The notes under the pieces: model-generated
Told to the model about the DNA's origin: nothing
Database searches by the model: none
The model's input: only the letters and a program-made list of their open reading frames with translations
From: DATLYB01 sp964502525
GTDB lineage: Bacteria; Bacteroidota; Bacteroidia; Chitinophagales; CAIOSU01
Assembly: GCA_964502525.1 (NCBI GenBank)
Contig: CAZCXH010000012.1
Location: 1-54,079 of the forward strand
Reading direction: 5' to 3'
Length of the DNA: 54,079 nt
Shown here: positions 41,312 through 50,373 of the stretch, piece by piece
Numbering within the stretch: the first letter of the stretch is position 1
Layout of the letters: each line of letters starts with the position of its first letter
Translations under genes and position numbers: made by a program

Positions 41312-43213
41312 ATGAGCAGAGAGAGCATCGAAACACGCGATAGAATCAAAAGCCGGATGCTGAAAAACACCTCGCAATTGTGGGGCAATCAGCTATCCGA
41401 TATTTCTTCCTATGATCCCCTGGTTAACCTGCTGCTGGGAGCCTGTTCCCTGGAAATGGAGAAGATTTATAATGAACTGAACAACTCCCACTCCCGCGTC
41501 CTTGAGCGTCTTTCAAAGTTGTTGATACCGGAAGTGAACAAGGGTCCTGTTCCGGCTCACGCGGTAGCTCACGCCCGGTCTGTCGAGCCAACGGCTCAAC
41601 TCGCAAGAACCGACCAGTTTTATTTTAGCAAAACAAAGATTGCCGCAGAAAGCACGGTAAGAAAAGATTATAAAGATGTTTTCTTCACGCCAGCGGTTAA
41701 TGCTCTTCTCATGGATGGGGACATCAGGCATGTGGTCACCGGAACTTTATTCTGCGAATTGAATGACGTTGTGAAAAAAGACATCATCTGGGAAGCTGAC
41801 CGGCCCAATCATGCCTGCTCCTTCTTATGGCTTTCGCTTAAACTGGAAAACCGAATTGAATCAATTGATGGCTTGAAAATCTATTTTGACTGGGTTTCAA
41901 ACCCTGACAAGCAGAGGTTTTTTAACCTTTTAAAAAATGTAAAAGCGAGGATTTACAGAATAGAAGAAAATAAAATTATCGCTCAGGAAGTAAACTCTTA
42001 TATAGGCTTTTCAGATTCTGATAAACTCGCGCATGAAAACGACATCTTTACAAATAGTCTCGATATAAACAGCCTGACCGAAAACCGGGTTGTTTCCTAC
42101 TACAACGAAAGATTTCTTACGCTTTCGTGGAATAAATCCCAGTGGGGCAGCGTGGATGGCGGGAGGATAAATTTTCCCCAAACGCTGCTTGAGTTTTATT
42201 CCGAAAAAAAACTTGCCGGACTGCAGGATAATCTCGTGTGGATAGAGCTTGAGTTCCCGGCTTACGTTAAAGCTCAGATGCTCAATGAAGTTTTTTGCGC
42301 CATCAATTGCTTTCCGGTCATTAACCGGAGGTTTAACGAATTCCGATACCGGCTGCAAACTGCGGTCAATATCATACCTCTTTCACCGCCCAACGAGTTT
42401 TTTTACTCCATGCGTTCCGTAAAGAACAACCATGGCAGCGTCTATACGCTCAGTTCAGCATCGGATCTCAATAAAGTTGGCGAAGCTCAATATGTTCTTC
42501 GTCACGGGGGAATCGAGCGGTTTGACAAGCGCAATGCTTATGAATTCCTTTCGTACGTAATAAGCCTCCTGAGAGATGAAAGCGCGGCTTTCCAGGTTTA
42601 CGGCCAGGAAATGATCACGGAGGAGTTGATTGAACTGCGGCATATTCTCACGTCAATCGAGCAAAAGGTGAACATGGCTCCGTCCGCAGATGTAGTAACT
42701 TATCTTATAATCAAATCAAAACTTTCAGCGTTTGAAAATGTGTTTATCGAATTTTGGTCAACCGATGGAAATTTCGCGAATAACATTGCCACCGAGCGGC
42801 CGCTCTCAGTGTATGATAATTGTCCTTGCAACGGCAAAAATCTGGTGCTGGTATCACCAACAGTCGGTGGACGCGATCCGCTTAGCTCGGGCGAGATGCT
42901 GAACGCTTATAAAAGCGCCCTGCTTTCACGCGATAGAATGGTTACAAAAGAGGATATTAAGTTTATGGTTAAAAAAGAATTCGGAGGGCTGGTGCAGAAT
43001 ATCCGTATCAAAAAGAAATACAGCATTGCCGCTGCTGCCCAACACGGCTTTGAAGATTATATCGAGGTGGCATTGACACCATCAAGGGGTAACGCGATGG
43101 ATGTCGTTGAATGGCAAACACGCATAAAGGGGTTGGAAACGAAGCTGGAATCCAATTCATCCGGGTTTATCGCTATCAGGGTGAAACTGGAAGAGCATCA
43201 TCAATATTCATGA
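41312..43213 (+). CDS. tssF: T6SS baseplate protein TssF
   Basis: The 633-residue protein is the large TssF wedge protein. It shows AVAHARSVEPT in the first 100 residues, FPVINRRFNEFRYRLQ in the middle and the LLSRDRMVTKEDIKFMVKKEFGG segment near the C-terminus, typical for baseplate proteins of this class. It lies 1 bp before tssG, with which it forms the wedge (TssF2G). Confidence 0.9.
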   Translation: MSRESIETRDRIKSRMLKNTSQLWGNQLSDISSYDPLVNLLLGACSLEMEKIYNELNNSHSRVLERLSKLLIPEVNKGPVPAHAVAHARSVEPTAQLARTDQFYFSKTKIAAESTVRKDYKDVFFTPAVNALLMDGDIRHVVTGTLFCELNDVVKKDIIWEADRPNHACSFLWLSLKLENRIESIDGLKIYFDWVSNPDKQRFFNLLKNVKARIYRIEENKIIAQEVNSYIGFSDSDKLAHENDIFTNSLDINSLTENRVVSYYNERFLTLSWNKSQWGSVDGGRINFPQTLLEFYSEKKLAGLQDNLVWIELEFPAYVKAQMLNEVFCAINCFPVINRRFNEFRYRLQTAVNIIPLSPPNEFFYSMRSVKNNHGSVYTLSSASDLNKVGEAQYVLRHGGIERFDKRNAYEFLSYVISLLRDESAAFQVYGQEMITEELIELRHILTSIEQKVNMAPSADVVTYLIIKSKLSAFENVFIEFWSTDGNFANNIATERPLSVYDNCPCNGKNLVLVSPTVGGRDPLSSGEMLNAYKSALLSRDRMVTKEDIKFMVKKEFGGLVQNIRIKKKYSIAAAAQHGFEDYIEVALTPSRGNAMDVVEWQTRIKGLETKLESNSSGFIAIRVKLEEHHQYS

Positions 43214-43214
43214 A

Positions 43215-44165
43215 ATGAGCTATACCGAAATAATAGAAACAGCCCTCAATTTCAACGACCTGCGCAACGACATTCGCGCGGAGGCGCTGGCAGCGGATTT
43301 AATCGAACAGAAAGTGGCGGGCGATGATATCATGATCAATCCCCTGGGAATAAAGGAGCGTAAATTCAGAAAGGATATAGTTAGCGTGAAAGCGGACGAA
43401 AATCCCGTCAGCAAGGAAGAGATCATCATGATCAATGTTTCTAGGGAAGGCTTGTATGACGGGTTGCCGCAGGGGTTGTTTCACAAGTCCGATTCCACCG
43501 CGAGAAGCAAAGGCGGCAATGTTGATTTGATGATTGAAGAGAGCAGGAGGTTAAAAGAAGAAGAAGAAGAAGCGCGCAGGTTTTTCCGGATTTTTGAAAA
43601 GGAGTTCAACCGTTCCAGGGTAACCATCGAATTGGAAGAAAGGAAATCCATACTTGGCATTTCTGAGAATTTCAGGAATGAGTTATTTCTCAAAGTATGG
43701 AATGATATGGACGACATTAATCCGGTCTATCTGCCCGGATTATTCAATATGCTTCCTTACATGCCTTCTATTGTCGGTAATCAACCGCTTACCGAAAGCT
43801 GTTTTTCCAGCATCCTGAAAGAACATGTTTCGATTAAAATTCAGAGGCAAGCGGGTTTTGCTGACAATGACGCAAACACCAATGTATTGGGGGAAAGATA
43901 TGCCGGAATTGATTTTATCATCGGAAACAGTTTTCCGGACTACTCCGACAGGATAGATGTTATAATCGGTCCTATTCCAAAGGACAATTTGATTGATTAT
44001 CTTGCAGGGGGAAAAGCGCAGAGGGTTTTGGAGGTTTTGTGCGATTACCTCTTTCCATTTGACTGCAACGTGAACACGATAATTAACTTGAAAAAGGAAG
44101 AGAACATATTTACATTATCTGAAAATCAGAATGAAGCAAGGCTGGGCTACACCAGCATCTTATGA
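43215..44165 (+). CDS. tssG: T6SS baseplate protein TssG
   Basis: The 316-residue protein follows tssF by 1 bp, has the length expected of TssG, and shows a YLPGLFNMLPYMPSIVG segment and DYLFPFDCNVNT near the end. TssG completes the wedge. It overlaps tssN by 4 bp (ATGA). The identification comes from position as well as sequence. Confidence 0.85.
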   Translation: MSYTEIIETALNFNDLRNDIRAEALAADLIEQKVAGDDIMINPLGIKERKFRKDIVSVKADENPVSKEEIIMINVSREGLYDGLPQGLFHKSDSTARSKGGNVDLMIEESRRLKEEEEEARRFFRIFEKEFNRSRVTIELEERKSILGISENFRNELFLKVWNDMDDINPVYLPGLFNMLPYMPSIVGNQPLTESCFSSILKEHVSIKIQRQAGFADNDANTNVLGERYAGIDFIIGNSFPDYSDRIDVIIGPIPKDNLIDYLAGGKAQRVLEVLCDYLFPFDCNVNTIINLKKEENIFTLSENQNEARLGYTSIL

Positions 44166-45016
44166 ATATAGTAGCCGACAGAGCAAACTACATATTTCTG
44201 CCCATTCTTCTCGGCATGTCAGCCGCGCTGGGCACGGTTTTCTTTTTTTTAAAGCGCGGAGACAGGACCATCACCATGCCTTCATTCATCATTTATTCGG
44301 TGGTAACGTTTCTCGCGTTTGGCGGAGTGGGCTTAACGGTATTTTTCGACATAGCTGAAAGTTTTTATCTCTTCGTTGCCAACCAGGTGATCTTTTTACT
44401 GCTCGGCATTCTCCATGTTTGGGCAATGTTCAGCCTGCTGAAATGGACCTCCAAGGAATCATTCTGGCACGAAATGGTATTCACCCTTTTCGAAGCGATT
44501 TTAGGGATGGCGGCTTATACTTTTGTTTTTGACCGGTTCAAGCCAGAGGAATATCCGGTTCTTTTTTCAACAGCCGTTATAGCTTTTGTAATACCTTTTT
44601 TTGTGCTGAAAACATTCGATTTCATGCTGGCCATTCCTGAATTGGAGTATAAAAAATATTACCTGCCTGTTGGGAAGACCATTGAGATACCAGAAGAATT
44701 GGATATGGAAAAAGCCATTTCAATTAAATTCCTCGTTCAGATCAGTCATGACAAACCGTATGATGAAATCAAGGCGAATGTTCCGTCCGTCAGACAAGTA
44801 TTCGGAGAATACTTTCCGGTGGCTGTTGCGGACCATAATGACAAACATCCCGGTCACCGGATTGACGGCTATGACAAAACCAGGAAGCCGCAGGGATGGC
44901 TGTTTTATTTTCCACCCCAAAGGTGGTGGCAGTCGAAAAAATTCATTGATTCTGACTTGACCGTTGCTGAAAACGGCATAAGCGACTATTCGGTGATAGT
45001 TGCGGAACGGGTTTAA
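44162..45016 (+). CDS. tssN: T6SSiii inner-membrane protein TssN
   Basis: The 284-residue protein has five or so transmembrane segments in its first 160 residues (for example LPILLGMSAALGTVFFFL and VIFLLLGILHVWAMFSLL), then a cytoplasmic domain with KPQGWLFYFPPQRWW. TssN is found only in T6SSiii and is thought to anchor the machine in the inner membrane, in place of TssL/M. It overlaps tssG by ATGA and precedes tssK by 18 bp. Confidence 0.88.
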   Translation: MNIVADRANYIFLPILLGMSAALGTVFFFLKRGDRTITMPSFIIYSVVTFLAFGGVGLTVFFDIAESFYLFVANQVIFLLLGILHVWAMFSLLKWTSKESFWHEMVFTLFEAILGMAAYTFVFDRFKPEEYPVLFSTAVIAFVIPFFVLKTFDFMLAIPELEYKKYYLPVGKTIEIPEELDMEKAISIKFLVQISHDKPYDEIKANVPSVRQVFGEYFPVAVADHNDKHPGHRIDGYDKTRKPQGWLFYFPPQRWWQSKKFIDSDLTVAENGISDYSVIVAERV

Positions 45017-45034
45017 GGAGATTATTTAAAATTA

Positions 45035-46210
45035 ATGATGCTTCCCTATATAAAACACAATAATGTCAACTGGATTGACGGGATGAAAGTCACGAAAGAT
45101 CATTTCATTGACGAGGAGAATGCTTTCATTGACCGGATCAGGGACAATGCCGCAATTTTCATTAACTCCTATAACTATGGTTTGCTGAAACCTGTTCCGG
45201 GAAAGGAAAAGTCATTGGATTTTACTGTTGATCCTGATAAGAATAATTTGATCCGGGTGAAGCTATATGAATGCCGCGCCATTACGCCATCGGGATCAAG
45301 GATAGAGATTCATCCGGAAATTCTGAATGTCAAAACTGACAAAGGACCTTGCATGCAAGCTGAATTGGCTTACACCGGAACCTCAGGCAAAATCTTGTTT
45401 CTTGTTATCTCCGTTGACCCGTATCATAAAGGTGTTATTGGAATTCAGGATTCCAATGAAAACCCGCCACGCCTGCCTTATACTTCGCCAAGATATTCTC
45501 TCAATGTTTTAAGCGAAGAAGAACTGTCGCACGTCAACTCCGGTTTGTTCCATATCACCATCGGAAAATTGAAAGTGGCGAACAACCTTGTTGAAGTCGT
45601 TGACAAATACATTCCGCCATGCAATTCCATCATGAGCCATCCGGAACTTGTGGGGATTTATGACGACCTCAACTCCTTTTTAAGCCAATTCGAAAAGGAC
45701 GTCACCCGCATTATCACGGAGATCTATCGAAAGGATCAGAAAGGAGTTCTGCCCCAGTGCGTACTCTATCTCTGCGAATCCATCATGATGTATGTCAGCG
45801 CCAATATTCCCGTGTTCAGGCACATTGCCAGCGGCTTGCCGCCTGTTTACATGATTCAGTTTTTTAGCAGCCTTGCCCGTGTTATGAAAAATAACATTGA
45901 CGTGAAAACAGGCTCCGGAAAGGAGGAGATGCTCACTTATTTTAAAAACTGGATTATCGAAATCACGCAGGGAGAGTTTGACGCCATTGTAACGGATATG
46001 ATGAATGTGCTCTATGACCATGACGACATCCAGCAAAGCATGGAAGCCCTTATAGGGTTTGTGAAAGTGATTTCCACTGTTTTCAGCAAGTTAAGCAAGC
46101 TGGATTATATTGGAGATAAAAAACAAGCGGATATTGCCACTTCTTACAAGAAGGCTGACAGCGAGAATTCAAAGCCTGCAGAACCCAAGAAAAGAAGCTA
46201 CACTTTGTAA
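45035..46210 (+). CDS. tssK: T6SS baseplate protein TssK
   Basis: The 391-residue protein has the TssK start pattern: VNWIDGMKVTKDHFIDEENAF, where W and H fall at the usual positions. TssK links the baseplate to the membrane complex; in T6SSiii it should bind TssN. The end is low-complexity Lys/Glu. It is followed 16 bp later by tssO. ATG at 45038 is an alternative start. Confidence 0.9.
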   Translation: MMLPYIKHNNVNWIDGMKVTKDHFIDEENAFIDRIRDNAAIFINSYNYGLLKPVPGKEKSLDFTVDPDKNNLIRVKLYECRAITPSGSRIEIHPEILNVKTDKGPCMQAELAYTGTSGKILFLVISVDPYHKGVIGIQDSNENPPRLPYTSPRYSLNVLSEEELSHVNSGLFHITIGKLKVANNLVEVVDKYIPPCNSIMSHPELVGIYDDLNSFLSQFEKDVTRIITEIYRKDQKGVLPQCVLYLCESIMMYVSANIPVFRHIASGLPPVYMIQFFSSLARVMKNNIDVKTGSGKEEMLTYFKNWIIEITQGEFDAIVTDMMNVLYDHDDIQQSMEALIGFVKVISTVFSKLSKLDYIGDKKQADIATSYKKADSENSKPAEPKKRSYTL

Positions 46211-46226
46211 ATAATATTTATAAATC

Positions 46227-46748
46227 ATGGAACCACTCAATAAAGAAGAAAGAACCAAGGCTTTTTTGATGTTTATTCTGATTTTCATCGTAACCGTAGG
46301 AATCGCTGTTGGCGCGGTATTTTTCAATATCGAGGTTCCCCGAAAAGAAAATTCGAGATTGAAAGAGCGAAATGCAGCGCTTCAGGCATCTTTGAACGGC
46401 TATGAACAATTACTGGCAAAAGCTGAAACAATCAGCGGCAAATTTGAAGAACTGGCTGACGAAACTAAATTTAATTACACCGAGGGAATGATTAACAGTG
46501 AGATAGTAGCTTTGAGAGATATGAAATACTTCGGGGATGTGGATAAAAAACTAGGTGAAAAGATATCCCAGGCTTACTTAGGGTGGCTCGCGGATAAGAA
46601 GAAAGCTAATGATGCAGCTAAGGCTTCTACCGGTGTTGAAGGTTATAAAGCTGATTTGCAACTTTGTGATGCTGAAAGAACCCGTTTAGAGGATAAAGTT
46701 GATCAATTACGTAATGATTTGGAACGTTGCCAGAAGAGTTTCGATTGA
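46227..46748 (+). CDS. tssO: T6SSiii envelope protein TssO
   Basis: The 173-residue protein has one N-terminal membrane segment (about 13-33; FLMFILIFIVTVGIAVGAVFF) and a long periplasmic coiled coil (about 40-170; Glu/Lys heptads). TssO is one of the T6SSiii-only envelope proteins. It is the last gene of the structural operon. No terminator is obvious right behind it. Confidence 0.85.
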   Translation: MEPLNKEERTKAFLMFILIFIVTVGIAVGAVFFNIEVPRKENSRLKERNAALQASLNGYEQLLAKAETISGKFEELADETKFNYTEGMINSEIVALRDMKYFGDVDKKLGEKISQAYLGWLADKKKANDAAKASTGVEGYKADLQLCDAERTRLEDKVDQLRNDLERCQKSFD

Positions 46749-47252
46749 TACCACTTACAAAGATCAGATTACATTTTAATCCTTGCTGAATCTTCACTAT
46801 GGGATTTCAAGAAATATTGAGGCGAATTTATTTTTCGAACTTGAACACAAGTTTCCCATTGCAAGCAACTGGGAGTCCGAAGTAATGCAGAGTTAACTAC
46901 TTCACTTTACCTGTGCTTTTACCTGTCATCAAATTAAGATCAAAATCACTATTTAAATAATCACTTATTAATAAGTTCATCATTTAGTGCATATTTTTCA
47001 GGTATTAGCTTTAAGCCACTGGCTTCAAGCCTCAAGCTGGCCAAAACTTGCAGCTTGTAGCTTGCGGCTTGAAGCGGAATGAATTATGTACTATTTCTTG
47101 CTCCCATTAATAACTTAATGACATTGGTCGCAACCCTCCATTATAATAACCTGCAACCTGCAAATACAAACAGGAAACACCCCTGGTTACCTTTTTATAA
47201 AATGGGTATATGCTGATGTAACCCATTATTAACAAACTAAAAAAACTTAAAC
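46749..47252. repeat. Intergenic region after tssO with one inverted repeat
   Basis: This 504-bp gap has no gene. An inverted repeat GCTTCAAGCCTCAAGCT (47022-47038) faces AGCTTGCGGCTTGAAGC (47059-47075), 16 of 17 positions pairing, with a 20-base loop. The remainder is A+T-rich with no motif I can name. Confidence 0.6.
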
Positions 47253-47411
47253 ATGAAAACATCAGCAAACAAAACCCCAAAGACAAATTCCCTCAAATTG
47301 AATGGACGGAACAGCAGAAAAGCAATCATCGCAGAAATCAGGACCACCCTGGGTGATGCCGGTGACGAACAGCCCGACTTCCTGATGGATGATTTTGGCG
47401 GTATGTTTTAG
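47253..47411 (+). CDS. Small protein of 52 residues with own terminator
   Basis: ATG 47253 opens a frame of 52 residues: a basic N-terminal half (KTSANKTPKTN, NGRNSRKAI) and an acidic C-terminus (GDEQPDFLMDDFGGMF). It is followed 25 bp later by a strong terminator, so it looks like a monocistronic small gene. The leader/core-like charge split would fit a RiPP precursor, but no modification enzyme is seen. No family is recognised. Confidence 0.55.
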   Translation: MKTSANKTPKTNSLKLNGRNSRKAIIAEIRTTLGDAGDEQPDFLMDDFGGMF

Positions 47412-47436
47412 TGCAACAGAAGCAAAAGACACATTT

Positions 47437-47468
47437 AAAAAAAAGCCCTTGTCATGAGGGCTTTTTTT
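47437..47468. terminator. Intrinsic terminator
   Basis: AAAAAAAAGCCCT, a 7-base loop region and AGGGCTTTTTTT form a perfect stem with A and T runs on both sides, so it can work in both directions. It ends the 52-residue gene. Confidence 0.88.
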
Positions 47469-47549
47469 ATTCAATAGCCTTGGAGCAACCATTCAAGGCC
47501 CCTTCGGCATACAAGGAGGAGCCATGCTATATGTGCGAAAATTTTGTCT

Positions 47550-47677
47550 TATCCCGAAACAAGTGTAAAAAACGAATTGTGATCGGTCCGAAGGACTCCG
47601 GACTCCTTCGGAGGATACACCATCGGGCACTATGCAGTACAAGTTCGAAAACCTGTTTACCGATGGTATAAACCCAT
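47550..47677. repeat. Dispersed 100-bp element, copy 2, with palindromic insertion
   Basis: It matches 32550-32649 except for a 26-bp insertion that is itself a palindrome (TCCGAAGGA, 8-base centre, TCCTTCGGA). The inverted repeat of the element is kept at 47616-47626 and 47660-47670, with one change. Intergenic between the 52- and 36-residue ORFs. Confidence 0.8.
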
Positions 47678-47743
47678 CTACAAACTGAACCAAATCACTT
47701 TTTTCCAGAACCGGTATATGCAGGTGAAGCTTAATCAACAACC

Positions 47744-47854
47744 ATGAAAAATCTAAAACTTAAAACGGCAAAACTGACTTCGCATCCATTGTTTAAAGCT
47801 TATGTGATTGCATGGCTGCTCAAGCTTTTAATCGTGATCCTCATTTTTAACTAA
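47744..47854 (+). CDS. Small membrane protein of 36 residues upstream of porV
   Basis: ATG 47744 opens a 36-residue frame with a basic start (MKNLKLKTAKLT) and a single hydrophobic helix (AYVIAWLLKLLIVILIF). It ends 21 bp before porV. Whether it is translated is unknown. Confidence 0.45.
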   Translation: MKNLKLKTAKLTSHPLFKAYVIAWLLKLLIVILIFN

Positions 47855-47875
47855 ACACTTAAAAAATTCATTAAC

Positions 47876-49066
47876 ATGAAAAAATTATCATGCCTCGCTG
47901 TCGCAATGCTGGCGATTGCATTTTTCTGCGAAGCGAATGCCCAAACCGGCTCGGCACCATCGGTATCAAAGGATGGAGTGGAGATGCCGGTCCTCACTGC
48001 TGTTCCGTTCCTGCGTATAGCGCCTGATGCGCGGTCGGGCGGCATGGGCGAAGCGGGCATCGCGGCTCCGGCAGAATCCAATTCCATCTTCCATAACCCC
48101 GCCAACCTCGCCTTTGCCGAAAAGCGAATGGGAACCGCCATCAACTATGCGCCCTGGCTCAAGTCGCTGGTCAACGATATGTATCTTGGCAATCTTGCCG
48201 GGTATTACAAACCCGATAAGAAACAGGCGGTCGGCTTGTCCATGCGTTATTTTTCCATGGGAAATATTCAGTTTACCGATGCCAATGGTGGCAACACCGG
48301 GGAGTTCAGTCCGCATGAAATTTCCTTCGATGCAGCATATGCAAGGCGCCTCGCTGAATTTAAAAAGGGTGGCGGCTTTTCTGCAGCGCTCGCACTGCGG
48401 TTCATCTATTCCAGCCTCGCTACCGGGCAGGAGGTTGAAGGCATTGATGTGAAGCCGGGCATGGCAGGCGCAGCCGATCTTTCCTTCGCGTTTAATAAGG
48501 ATTTCAAAGTGAAGAAAAAATACAAATCCAACTTCGCGATGGGGTTGAATATCTCCAATATCGGCAGCAAAATGTCATACACCGAATCAGCAAAGAAGGA
48601 TTTCCTTCCGATGAACTTCGGTCTTGGAACGCGCTATTCCCTCGACATTGACAAGCACAACCAACTCAGCTTTGCGATTGACATGAACAAGCTGCTCGTG
48701 CCCGGAAAAGATAACAGCGGGAAATCCGTTCCTGCCGCTATCTTCTCCTCATGGGGCGATGCGCCAGGCGGCTTTGCTGAAGAAATGCGCGAGATCACCT
48801 GGTCGCTCGGCTTGGAATATTGGTACAACCAGCTATTAGCGCTGAGGACCGGCTATTTCCACGAAAACGAAAATAAGGGTAACCGCAAATTCGTGACAGC
48901 AGGGCTTGGTCTGCGCCTTAATGTTTTTGGCTTGGATTTCTCCTACGTAATTCCGACTTCTTCACAGCGCCACCCGCTCGACAACACCATGCGCTTCTCG
49001 CTCCTGTTCCAGTTTGACAAAAACAAAAAGAAGCAGGAGGGGGATGCAGAAACCGGCTCACTCTAA
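47876..49066 (+). CDS. porV: T9SS outer-membrane protein PorV (LptO)
   Basis: The 396-residue protein has a signal peptide (ends ANAQ), the PorV/UPF0164 motif FLRIAPDARSGGMGEAG, NSIFHNPANLAF, and a barrel ending in RFSLLFQFD. PorV is the shuttle that collects T9SS cargo at the SprA translocon and passes it to PorU. It is the only T9SS machinery gene here; the cargo genes at both ends of the window depend on this pathway. Length matches the family. Confidence 0.92.
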   Translation: MKKLSCLAVAMLAIAFFCEANAQTGSAPSVSKDGVEMPVLTAVPFLRIAPDARSGGMGEAGIAAPAESNSIFHNPANLAFAEKRMGTAINYAPWLKSLVNDMYLGNLAGYYKPDKKQAVGLSMRYFSMGNIQFTDANGGNTGEFSPHEISFDAAYARRLAEFKKGGGFSAALALRFIYSSLATGQEVEGIDVKPGMAGAADLSFAFNKDFKVKKKYKSNFAMGLNISNIGSKMSYTESAKKDFLPMNFGLGTRYSLDIDKHNQLSFAIDMNKLLVPGKDNSGKSVPAAIFSSWGDAPGGFAEEMREITWSLGLEYWYNQLLALRTGYFHENENKGNRKFVTAGLGLRLNVFGLDFSYVIPTSSQRHPLDNTMRFSLLFQFDKNKKKQEGDAETGSL

Positions 49067-49085
49067 ACCCGTTTCGCTATTACTT

Positions 49086-49327
49086 TTAATACCATTTAGA
49101 CATTGAAAATAGTCCATTGAGCACAAGCCGTCATGCTGAGACTACCATTTCTTTCAGTCATTCCCATTGCAAATGACGCAAAGGTCAGTTTGTACCGATC
49201 TGATTTACAAACAATTAGACCATGCGTCATTGGCAGTTCATCGAAGCATGGTGCAGGGCTTGCGCCACCCCTTCGATAAACTCAGGGTGACTTCCTTTAG
49301 ACCAGTTTCTAATGCTAAATGGTATAA
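49086..49327. repeat. MITE-like element with terminal inverted repeats
   Basis: The ends of this intergenic segment are imperfect inverted copies of each other: TACCATTTAGACATTG at the left, and AATGCTAAATGGTATAA at the right. Between them is TTCGATAAACTCAGGGTGAC, a motif common in bacterial intergenic repeats. It fills most of the 359-bp gap between porV and the ABC operon. No transposase. Confidence 0.6.
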
Positions 49328-49425
49328 GCTGATTTATGTTCCTTTGACCGGCAGAAACAGCGTCCTGGAAAAAACGCTTTTCTCTTTCGTAAATTCAACT
49401 CCACATAAAGGCGCGCATTATTGAA

Positions 49426-50373
49426 ATGGCAGCGAATTTTTTAAGGCTCAGGCTGATCCAGTTGGCGAGGGAGATTGAAGCGCTTGGAATTTTTCGCGCG
49501 CTGCTCTGTCTTGGGTTGCTGTTTGCTGCGGGTTTCGGATTCTACAGGCAGATGCAATCATATCCGAACCGCATCTATGCGATAGCATTGGCAATGCTGG
49601 TGATCCTCACCATCCAAATCAGGCGGAATGACAAGAAATTCATTTCTACGATGGTCACTTGCCCTACGCTTATTTATTTTTCAGAGTATTTGTTTTTCAG
49701 CCTGCCGCTATTAATAATAGTTATCGCTGCTGCCCGGTGGAGCTATGCCATTCCTTATTTGTTGCTGTGCATTCTCATTTCGCTCATCAGCTACCGGCAC
49801 AAGCCGAAAGCCGGTATTATCAACTTATCCGGGATCGTCCCTGCCGATGCGTTCGAGTGGATTGCCGGGATCAGAAAACATAGCTGGTATATCCTTCCGC
49901 TCTATCTCTGTGCGATAGCGCTGGTGTTTGTCAAGTTTGCCAGCCTGTTTCTTTTGATAATGGTATTATCAGCCATCGCATCGTTTTACCAGGAATGCGA
50001 GCCGCTGAATATCCTTCAAGTCAAAGAGCTTTCAGCAAAACGCTTTATTTGGAAAAAACTGAAATCGCATGTTAAACTTTACCTGCTGTCTGCTGCGCCC
50101 ATCATAGCGGGATATTGCCTGTTCAACCCTGAAACGGCATGGGTTGCCATGCTGATTTTTATCCTGTCAACTATCAATCTCTGCTTTTTCATTTTATCAA
50201 AATACGCATTATATCAGCCGGGCATCAAGCTGACCTCCAACAGCGTTGCAACTGGCATCGCGCTCATCAGCATGTTCATCCCGTTTCTGCTGCCCCTGCC
50301 ATTGATCATGTGCCTCCGCGATTATAACCGCGCATTGTCTAACCTTGACCATTATTTGAATGCTTACAATTAA
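49426..50373 (+). CDS. ABC transporter membrane protein
   Basis: The 315-residue protein has about eight transmembrane segments (for example ALLCLGLLFAAGFGFY, SLPLLIIVIAAARW and ISMFIPFLLPLPLIM) and no recognised catalytic motif. Its 3' end overlaps the ATPase gene by 14 bp, so it is the permease of a two-gene exporter. The substrate is unknown. Confidence 0.75.
   Translation: MAANFLRLRLIQLAREIEALGIFRALLCLGLLFAAGFGFYRQMQSYPNRIYAIALAMLVILTIQIRRNDKKFISTMVTCPTLIYFSEYLFFSLPLLIIVIAAARWSYAIPYLLLCILISLISYRHKPKAGIINLSGIVPADAFEWIAGIRKHSWYILPLYLCAIALVFVKFASLFLLIMVLSAIASFYQECEPLNILQVKELSAKRFIWKKLKSHVKLYLLSAAPIIAGYCLFNPETAWVAMLIFILSTINLCFFILSKYALYQPGIKLTSNSVATGIALISMFIPFLLPLPLIMCLRDYNRALSNLDHYLNAYN

Noticed and set aside
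36601..46748. TssJ, TssL and TssM genes
   Set aside because: Looked for and not found; TssN/TssO/TssP/TssR take their place in subtype iii.
49167..49424. Plus-strand frame between porV and the ABC genes
   Set aside because: It lies inside a MITE-like inverted-repeat element and shows no domain or signal.
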